From assembly GCA_039933515.1 (NCBI GenBank), contig JBDTNY010000097.1:1-13983 (forward strand): a DNA stretch of 13,983 bases, read 5' to 3'. Position numbers and translations under genes: made by a program. The notes below the pieces were generated by a model. It saw only the letters and a list, made by a program, of their open reading frames with translations. It had not been told where the DNA came from and ran no database searches. This stretch comes from JAOUEA01 sp039933515 (GTDB lineage Bacteria > Actinomycetota > UBA4738 > HRBIN12). Within the stretch, counting starts at the first letter, position 1. Each line of letters starts with the position of its first letter. Positions 6,616-11,598 of this stretch are shown here, piece after piece.

Positions 6616-8151
6616 ATGACGGATCGCCCTCTCCCGCCGGGACCCGACCCAGAGCTGACCGACTACCGCGACCCCTCGGCGCGAGCGGCGCTGGAGGCCC
6701 TCGGCGCGTCGACGTGGCGGGCCGCGCTCGACTGGCTCTACGGCGAGGCCCTGCGCCGCCCGATGCACGCGGACAGCTACCCGCAGGCCCGCGAGACGTT
6801 CTTCGGACCGGCGTTGCGGCCCGCGCCGTCGCCTCGATCACCCAGCGCTTGGGACGCGGTCCTGGACGAGTTCAGGACCCGAGTGGCGCCCGCCACGTAC
6901 AACGCCCAGCACCCCGGGTCGTTCAGCTACTTCACGCCCCCGCCCCTGCCGTCCTCGATCGCCGGCGAGGTGCTCGCACAATGGATCCACCAGGGGGTCG
7001 ACGTCTGGCACGCCGGCCCGATCGGGACGTTCGTGGAAGAGGAGGTCACCTCCTGGCTCCGCGAGCTGGTGGGGATCGGCGAGGACGGCTGGGGTGTGCT
7101 CACGAGCGGGGGCGTGATGGCCAACGTCATGGCGATGACCGTCGCGCGCGATGTCTGGCTCCCCAGGATCCGTGGCACGGCGGGCGCGGCGCGCGGGGCG
7201 GAGCTCGAGGGCGTCCGGATCTATGTGAGCGATCAGGCGCACTTCTCGATCTCCCGCGCGCTCGGGATCCTGGGCATGCCCGAGGACACCCTGCACGTCC
7301 TGGCATCGGATGATGGCTTCCGCCTCCAGGCGGCGCCCGTGGCCGAAGCGATCGAAGCCGACCGGGCGGCCGGGCTCACGCCGCTCGCGATCGCGGCGGT
7401 GGCCGGCTCCACGAATACGGGCTCGGTCGACGACGTGCCGGCACTCGCCGACGTGGCCGAGCGCGAGCATGTCTGGCTCCACGTCGACGCCGCGTACGGC
7501 GGTGCCGCGCTGTTGTCCTCACGCGACGCCCATCGCGTGCCCGGCCTAGAACGGGCCGACAGCGTGACGGTCGACCCGCACAAGTGGTTCTTCCAGGCGT
7601 ACGACATCGGGGCGCTGGTGGTGCGCCGTCGCGACGATCTCCTGCGCACCTTCCACAAGTCGCCCGAGTACTACCGGTCGGCTCGGCCCGAGGACGAACC
7701 CCTCGATTGGTACCAGTACTCGATGGAAGGCACCCGGCGCTTCCGCGCATTGAAGCTCTGGATGAGCTGGAAACAGCTCGGCACCGACGGGCTCGGCGCG
7801 CTCGTCGAGCGCACGGACGACCTCGCGGCGTACTTCGCGGCGCGCTGCGCCGCCGAGCCTGACTTCGAGGCCGTCCCGGCCGAGCCCGAACTGTCGGTGG
7901 TGTGCTTCCGCCACCTGCCGCCCGGGTGGGAGTCGTGGCCGCCCGAGGCGCTCGATCGCTACCAAGCGAGCGCGCAGCGTGCGCTCGAGGTGAGCGGCGA
8001 GGCGTGGGTCAGCGTGACGAGCCTGCGATCGCGCACCTACCTGCGGGCGGGATTCGTGAACTACCTGAGCCTCGAGGCAGACGTCGACGCGATGATCGAC
8101 GCCTTCCGCCGACTGTCAGAAGGCGTCCTCGAAGACCTCCACCTGGGCTGA
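6616..8151 (+). CDS. Group II pyridoxal-5'-phosphate-dependent amino acid decarboxylase
   Basis: 511 residues, usual length for the AADC / glutamate decarboxylase-like family (fold type I). PLP residues are all present: H209 in SDQAHFS stacks on the cofactor ring, D291 in HVDAAYGG contacts the pyridine nitrogen, and K323 in VDPHKWFF forms the Schiff base. SGGVMANVMA (about 162-171) is the phosphate-binding part and AGSTNTGSVDD (about 268-278) is another family signature. The expected product is an amine and CO2 from an aromatic or acidic L-amino acid; I cannot tell which. The start ATG at 6616 is seven bases after TAGCCT. It runs against its neighbours, between yraN and comM, and its last 36 bases overlap the end of yraN tail to tail. 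Base composition resembles the surroundings, so an insertion would be old. Confidence 0.92.
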   Translation: MTDRPLPPGPDPELTDYRDPSARAALEALGASTWRAALDWLYGEALRRPMHADSYPQARETFFGPALRPAPSPRSPSAWDAVLDEFRTRVAPATYNAQHPGSFSYFTPPPLPSSIAGEVLAQWIHQGVDVWHAGPIGTFVEEEVTSWLRELVGIGEDGWGVLTSGGVMANVMAMTVARDVWLPRIRGTAGAARGAELEGVRIYVSDQAHFSISRALGILGMPEDTLHVLASDDGFRLQAAPVAEAIEADRAAGLTPLAIAAVAGSTNTGSVDDVPALADVAEREHVWLHVDAAYGGAALLSSRDAHRVPGLERADSVTVDPHKWFFQAYDIGALVVRRRDDLLRTFHKSPEYYRSARPEDEPLDWYQYSMEGTRRFRALKLWMSWKQLGTDGLGALVERTDDLAAYFAARCAAEPDFEAVPAEPELSVVCFRHLPPGWESWPPEALDRYQASAQRALEVSGEAWVSVTSLRSRTYLRAGFVNYLSLEADVDAMIDAFRRLSEGVLEDLHLG

Positions 8152-8475
8152 CCCGTCGGGCGAGAGCCGCACGCTCGCGACGTCGAACCGCAGCGCGTCC
8201 GGCCGCGCACCCGTCGACTGCAGGAACGCCGAAGCCACGGTCCGGAGCTTCCGCTGCTTGCGCGCGTCCACGGCCTCCCACCCCTCGCCGAACCTCGAAC
8301 CGCGGCGAGACTTGACCTCGCAGACCACCAGCGTGGCGCCGCGCGCGAGGATCAGATCGAGCTCGCCGGCCGGACAACGCCAGTTCCGGGCGACGAGCCG
8401 GTATCCACGTCGGCGGTAGGCCTGGAGCGCCGCGCGTTCCCCCACCGCCCCGGTCTCGAGTCGGGCCTTGGTCAT
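8116..8475 (-). CDS. yraN: YraN family (UPF0102) endonuclease-fold protein
   Basis: 119 residues. The family has a restriction-endonuclease-like fold resembling Holliday junction resolvases; the cellular role is not settled. Visible signatures are TGAVGERAA (8-16), NWRCPAGELDLI (31-42) with E38 and D40, and the VVCEVKSR strand (50-57) with E53 and K55, which together form the PD-(D/E)xK-like site. The start is ATG at 8475, seven bases after TAGCCT, so it is probably leaderless; an in-frame GTG at 8505 would add ten residues without family similarity or a ribosome binding site. It lies 42 bases after the DUF2469 gene and overlaps the convergent decarboxylase gene by 36 bases at the 3' end, so the two transcripts must cross. 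Confidence 0.92.
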   Translation of the reverse strand: MTKARLETGAVGERAALQAYRRRGYRLVARNWRCPAGELDLILARGATLVVCEVKSRRGSRFGEGWEAVDARKQRKLRTVASAFLQSTGARPDALRFDVASVRLSPDGSAQVEVFEDAF

Positions 8476-8482
8476 CGGACGG

Positions 8483-8488
8483 AGGCTA
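8483..8488 (-). promoter_or_regulatory. Leaderless-type -10 element (TAGCCT) of yraN
   Basis: TAGCCT on the minus strand (8488 to 8483), seven bases before ATG 8475, with no Shine-Dalgarno. It matches the elements ahead of trmD and the decarboxylase in sequence and spacing and decides the ATG over the upstream GTG. It lacks the TG extension seen in the other two. Confidence 0.4.
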
Positions 8489-8517
8489 CCCAGCGGCGGC
8501 GACACCGCCCGGCGAGG

Positions 8518-8829
8518 CTACGGCGAGTCGGGGATCGTCGTCGGCTCGCCCGGTCGCGCGAGCTCTTCGACGTTCACGTCACGGCGGGTCATAACTCGGA
8601 CGTTCGCGACGAACCGCGCCGGGCGGAACATGTCCCACACCCAGGCGTCGCTGAGCTCAACGCGGACCCAGCCGTCGTCGAGGTTCGCGAGCTCCACCTT
8701 GTTCGCCAGGTAGAACCGCCGCTCGGTCTCGATCACGTAGGCGAACATCGGGAGCACGTCGCGGTACTCCCGGTAGAGCTCCAGCTCGCGTTCCTCTTCG
8801 AAGCGCTCGATGTCGTCGTCGCTCGTCAT
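8518..8829 (-). CDS. DUF2469 family small acidic protein
   Basis: 103 residues. It matches the DUF2469 family as I know it, found next to rnhB in Actinomycetota and without an assigned function. Signatures: an acidic, helical N-terminus (IERFEEERELELYREYRDV, about 7-25), then FAYVIETERRFYLAN (29-43), then beta-rich sequence with WVRVELSDAWVWDMFRP (54-70). No membrane segment or catalytic motif is visible. The start is ATG at 8829, because the family-like sequence begins there and AGGTGGAGG lies just upstream; the frame is open further upstream but that part is within rnhB. It follows rnhB by 13 bases and is probably co-transcribed with it. Confidence 0.9.
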   Translation of the reverse strand: MTSDDDIERFEEERELELYREYRDVLPMFAYVIETERRFYLANKVELANLDDGWVRVELSDAWVWDMFRPARFVANVRVMTRRDVNVEELARPGEPTTIPDSP

Positions 8830-8842
8830 GTCCTCCACCTTC

Positions 8843-9490
8843 TCACGCGGGCGCGGCGGTCTCCCGCCCCATCCCGGGGAACGAGGGCTGGCCCACCCCA
8901 GCGAACGAGAGCCGGTGGATCCGCGTCGGTCCCAGCCGCTCGATCGCCTCCAGGTGGTCGCCGGTGCCGTACCCTTTGTTCGCGTCGAAGCCGTACGCGG
9001 GATATCGCCGGTGCAGCTCGTCCATGATTCGGTCACGCGTCACCTTCGCGATGATCGAGGCCGCCGCGATGCTCGCGCTCACGGCGTCGCCCTTCTTCAC
9101 GGCGAGGGTCGGGAACGGCATGCGGGGCGGCGCGAAGCCGTCGGTGAGGACGTAGTCGGGCTCGGGGGTCAGGCCACAGGCCGCCTCGCGCAACAGCGCG
9201 ATGTTGCAGCGATGCAGCCCTCGACGGTCGATCGCCGCGGGGGTCACCTTGACGACCGCCACGCATGCCTGGGCGTGGATCCGCCCGAACGCGTCGTCAC
9301 GCTGCTTGGGGCTCAGCTGTTTCGAATCCCGGATCCCCTCCAGTTCGAACGCTTCGGGCAGGATCACCGCGGCGGCCACCATAGGCCCCGCGAGCGCGCC
9401 TCTTCCGGCTTCGTCCACTCCCGCCACCCGCTCGAAGCCCTGGTCCCAGAGCGCGCCCTCGTAGCGGACCATGACCGAACGCTCGCTCAC
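8843..9490 (-). CDS. rnhB: Ribonuclease HII
   Basis: 215 residues, normal for RNase HII, which cuts RNA in RNA-DNA hybrids and single ribonucleotides misplaced in DNA. The four acidic metal ligands are visible: D26 and E27 in GVDEAGRG, D117 in VLTDGF, and D153 in AKVTRDRIM. The SKQLSPKQR stretch (56-64) and the GYGTGDH loop (173-179) are also typical. The start is GTG at 9490, overlapping the lepB stop as GTGA (four bases), with a G-rich site five bases upstream; an internal ATG at 9472 would shorten it by six residues and cannot be excluded. It lies between lepB and DUF2469, as in other actinobacteria. Confidence 0.95.
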   Translation of the reverse strand: MSERSVMVRYEGALWDQGFERVAGVDEAGRGALAGPMVAAAVILPEAFELEGIRDSKQLSPKQRDDAFGRIHAQACVAVVKVTPAAIDRRGLHRCNIALLREAACGLTPEPDYVLTDGFAPPRMPFPTLAVKKGDAVSASIAAASIIAKVTRDRIMDELHRRYPAYGFDANKGYGTGDHLEAIERLGPTRIHRLSFAGVGQPSFPGMGRETAAPA

Positions 9491-10191
9491 CGGATCCCCC
9501 CGGTCCGAGACAGGGGCCAGATCTTGAGGAACGCCTGCCCGATCATGGTGTCGATCGGCACGTAGCCGAGCCCCTGCGGCGGCTGGAAGCGAGAGTCGCC
9601 CGATTCCAGCCGATTGTCCCCAAGCATGAACAGCATGCCGTCGGGAACCGTCTCCGGACCGTAGGAAGCCGAGTCGGTGGGCAGCTTCAGGTAGGGCTCG
9701 TTGATGCGAGCACCGTCGATGTACAGGCGGCCGTCGCGGATCTCCCACGTCTGGCCGGGCAGTGCCGCCACCCGCTTGATGAAGTCCTCGTCCTGGGGCT
9801 GGGCCACCCCCACCCCTTCTCCCAACCAATGCAGGAAGCCCCCGACGAGGCCGCGATCGATGCCCGCGTCCGGATGAGGATCAGAGAACACCATGACGTC
9901 GCCTCGCTCGATGTCGGACACGCGGAGGCAGATCCGGCACACGAGGATGCGGTCGCCGCGCTGCAGGACCGGCTCCATCGACGGCGACGGGATGAAGAAG
10001 GCCTGGACCAGGAACGACTTGATCAAGATCGCGATCACGAGCGCGATCAGGAGCATCACGGGGAGCTCGTGCCAGGCTGATCGGCTCGACCCGGGCGGAA
10101 CGCCTTCGGACGCGGTCGGCGGTTCGACGATCGGCGTTTCGACGGGGGTCGGCGCCTCGACCGGGGGCTGCGCGCTCACCCCGTCGGTCAC
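9487..10191 (-). CDS. lepB: Type I signal peptidase
   Basis: 234 residues. It removes signal peptides from exported proteins at the outer face of the membrane. After a Pro/Val/Glu-rich cytoplasmic tail of about 40 residues comes one membrane segment (about 43-64). Box B carries the nucleophile S71 (PSPSMEP), box D the general base K139 (IKRVAALPG), and box E is GDNRLESGDSR (191-201). Two cysteines at 85 and 88 (ILVCRICLR) lie in the loop after box B and might pair or bind metal. The start is GTG at 10191, four bases after the rplS stop, with GAGG nine bases upstream; a second GTG at 10179 is possible. It overlaps rnhB by four bases. Confidence 0.95.
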   Translation of the reverse strand: MTDGVSAQPPVEAPTPVETPIVEPPTASEGVPPGSSRSAWHELPVMLLIALVIAILIKSFLVQAFFIPSPSMEPVLQRGDRILVCRICLRVSDIERGDVMVFSDPHPDAGIDRGLVGGFLHWLGEGVGVAQPQDEDFIKRVAALPGQTWEIRDGRLYIDGARINEPYLKLPTDSASYGPETVPDGMLFMLGDNRLESGDSRFQPPQGLGYVPIDTMIGQAFLKIWPLSRTGGIR

Positions 10192-10195
10192 GAAC

Positions 10196-10738
10196 CTAGG
10201 CCTCGGGGTGCTCCTCCGCCTCGGCGGCGGGCTCGGCGTCGTCGGCGGGGGTGTCGTCGGTGGGCTCCTGCGTCGCGGTCGTCGCGTCGTCGGCGGAGAC
10301 CACCTCGGCGTCCAGTTCCTCGCCGGTGTCCTCGGGCTCGTCGACATCGGCTGCTGCCAGCGCCGCCGCTTCCATAGCCGCGAGTTTCACGTCGTCGATG
10401 CGGCGTTCCTTGATGCGCGCCTTCTTCCCGCGCAGCTCGCGCAGGTAGTAAAGCTTGGCCCGGCGGACCGCGCCGCGGGAGACGAGCTCGATCTTCGCGA
10501 TCGAGGGCGAATGCAGGGGGAACGTGCGCTCGACCCCCACGCCGAAGGAGATCTTGCGGACGGTGAACGTCTCCCGCAGGCCGCCGTTCTGACGCCGGAT
10601 CACCACGCCCTGGAACACCTGGACGCGCTCGCGACTGCCCTCGACGACCCGGACGTGCACCTTGACGGTGTCACCGGGACGGAAGTCGGGGATGTCCGAA
10701 CGGAGGAACGGCTTTTCGATCAGATCGGTCTTGTTCAT
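10196..10738 (-). CDS. rplS: 50S ribosomal protein L19 with long acidic C-terminal tail
   Basis: 180 residues. L19 sits at the 30S-50S interface. The conserved part is about 1-115, with FRPGDTVKVHVRV (19-31), ERVQVFQGVVI (37-47), FTVRKISFGVGVERTFPLHSP (58-78) and RRAKLYYLRELRGKKARIKE (92-111). Typical L19 ends there; here 65 more residues follow, rich in Ala, Asp, Glu and Thr and almost without Lys or Arg after 125. Acidic or Ala-rich tails on L19 occur in some actinobacteria. Start ATG at 10738 has no Shine-Dalgarno; an extended -10 (TGGTATCAT) lies 14 bases upstream. It is 48 bases after trmD, and lepB follows closely, so the three are probably one operon with an extra promoter here. Confidence 0.96.
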   Translation of the reverse strand: MNKTDLIEKPFLRSDIPDFRPGDTVKVHVRVVEGSRERVQVFQGVVIRRQNGGLRETFTVRKISFGVGVERTFPLHSPSIAKIELVSRGAVRRAKLYYLRELRGKKARIKERRIDDVKLAAMEAAALAAADVDEPEDTGEELDAEVVSADDATTATQEPTDDTPADDAEPAAEAEEHPEA

Positions 10739-10752
10739 GGCAACGATTGTCG

Positions 10753-10758
10753 ATGATA
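10753..10758 (-). promoter_or_regulatory. Possible extended -10 promoter of rplS
   Basis: TATCAT on the minus strand (10758 to 10753), preceded by TG at the extended -10 position, in the 48-base gap between trmD and rplS. It would give a leader of about eight bases. No -35 is visible. A separate promoter would let L19 be made in excess of TrmD. Confidence 0.4.
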
Positions 10759-10786
10759 CCAGTGACGGCGAGGCCTCCCGGGAGGG

Positions 10787-11470
10787 CTACCCGGCAGCGG
10801 GCGGTTCCAGGTCGGGCCGGAGCCGTCGGCGCTTGTCTCGCGCGGCGTGGGCGCGCCACGCCTCGATCGCGGCATGGTCGCCCGAGACCAGCACCTCTGG
10901 CACCGCCATCCCGCGGAACTCCCTGGGTCGCGTGTAGTGGGGGTGGTCCAAGGCCCCCGGCTCGCTGAACGAATCCTGCTCGTGCGACTCCTCGCGACCG
11001 ATGACACCCGGGATCAGCCGCGTGACCGCCTCGATCGTCACGAGCGCCGGAACCTCTCCCCCGGACAAGACGTAGTCGCCCACCGAGACCTCTTCGGCCG
11101 GCAGGCCTTCGACGACCCGCTCGTCGATCCCCTCGTAGCGGCCGCAGATCAACGTGAGGTGCCGCTCGCCGGCCAGCTCCCGCACGAACGCCTGATCGAG
11201 TCTCCGCCCGGCCGGCGAGAACAACAGCACCCGCCCCCGGTCGGGATCGAGCGATCCCACGGCGTCGAACACCGGCTGGGCCGAAAGCACCATGCCCGGG
11301 CCACCGCCGAACGACGCATCGTCGACCTTGCGGTGCGGGTCCGTGGTCCAGTCACGGAGGTCGTGGACCCGCACGTCGAGCACCTCGGCGGCCACCGCCT
11401 TGCCCAGCAGGCTCTCCTTCAAGGGGCTCTCGAAGATCCCCGGGAAGATCGTGAACACGTCGATCCGCAC
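10787..11470 (-). CDS. trmD: tRNA (guanine-37-N1)-methyltransferase
   Basis: 227 residues, slightly shorter than E. coli TrmD. It methylates G37 next to the anticodon and prevents frameshifting. The SPOUT trefoil-knot SAM site is clear: CGRYEGIDER (109-118) and VSVGDYVLSGGE (128-139). The catalytic Asp is D166 in EQDSF, followed by GALDHPHYTRP (172-182), which recognises tRNA. The start is GTG at 11470, giving the family N-terminus RIDVFTIFPG. There is no Shine-Dalgarno, and TAGCCT lies seven bases upstream, so the transcript is probably leaderless. rimM, usually just before trmD, is absent here; instead a divergent gene begins 128 bases away. Confidence 0.95.
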   Translation of the reverse strand: MRIDVFTIFPGIFESPLKESLLGKAVAAEVLDVRVHDLRDWTTDPHRKVDDASFGGGPGMVLSAQPVFDAVGSLDPDRGRVLLFSPAGRRLDQAFVRELAGERHLTLICGRYEGIDERVVEGLPAEEVSVGDYVLSGGEVPALVTIEAVTRLIPGVIGREESHEQDSFSEPGALDHPHYTRPREFRGMAVPEVLVSGDHAAIEAWRAHAARDKRRRLRPDLEPPAAG

Positions 11471-11477
11471 CCGACCG

Positions 11478-11483
11478 AGGCTA
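11478..11483 (-). promoter_or_regulatory. Leaderless-type extended -10 element (TGCTAGCCT) of trmD
   Basis: TAGCCT on the minus strand (11483 to 11478) with TG at the extended position, seven bases before GTG 11470. The eleven bases GCTGCTAGCCT are the same as ahead of the decarboxylase gene. No clear -35. It would drive trmD-rplS-lepB-rnhB-DUF2469. Confidence 0.5.
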
Positions 11484-11512
11484 GCAGCGGACGACCGACC
11501 ACTCGCGACCCC

Positions 11513-11543
11513 TTGCCCCCCGAACGAGGCAGCAGCGTATGCT
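11513..11543 (+). promoter_or_regulatory. Possible promoter of the M50/cNMP-binding gene
   Basis: TTGCCC (11513-11518), 19 bases, then TATGCT (11538-11543). Transcription would begin near 11550, giving a leader of about 50 bases that contains a 12-base tandem repeat. The ATG at 11539 would lie inside the -10 and so is not a start. The spacer is longer than the usual 17. Confidence 0.35.
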
Positions 11544-11557
11544 CCGGCCGTCCAAAG

Positions 11558-11581
11558 CAGTGGGCCAGACAGTGGGCCAGA
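11558..11581 (+). repeat. Perfect 12-base tandem repeat in the leader of the M50/cNMP gene
   Basis: CAGTGGGCCAGA occurs twice head to tail (11558-11569 and 11570-11581), between the possible promoter and the ribosome binding site. It could be a binding site for a regulator or a leader RNA element, or a chance slippage product. Confidence 0.85.
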
Positions 11582-11587
11582 GCAGGG

Positions 11588-11592
11588 GGAGG
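11588..11592 (+). promoter_or_regulatory. Ribosome binding site for the TTG start at 11599
   Basis: GGAGG six bases before TTG 11599, in a purine-rich run. It favours TTG 11599 over the in-frame ATG 11539, which has no site and would code through the tandem repeat. Confidence 0.65.
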
Positions 11593-11598
11593 GGTTCC

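Noticed and set aside
8476..8505. GTG 8505 as start of yraN
   Set aside because: The extra ten residues do not resemble the family and no ribosome binding site precedes it; ATG 8475 sits at the leaderless distance from TAGCCT.
8489..8517. Small hairpin (GGCGG / CCGCC) between the DUF2469 gene and yraN
   Set aside because: Five-base stem, no T-run, and such stems are common by chance at this base composition.
10774..10785. Perfect palindrome CCTCCCGGGAGG after the trmD stop
   Set aside because: There is no room for a loop without halving the stem and no T-run follows, so it is not called a terminator.
11022..11041. GTGAC ... GTCAC pair inside trmD
   Set aside because: The spacer is ten bases, not four, and it lies in the middle of a coding region; I do not count it as a third CRP-like site.
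11539..11598. ATG 11539 as start of the M50/cNMP protein
   Set aside because: It lacks a ribosome binding site, falls in the likely -10 element, and would translate the tandem repeat; TTG 11599 has GGAGG at a good distance and begins directly at the membrane helix.
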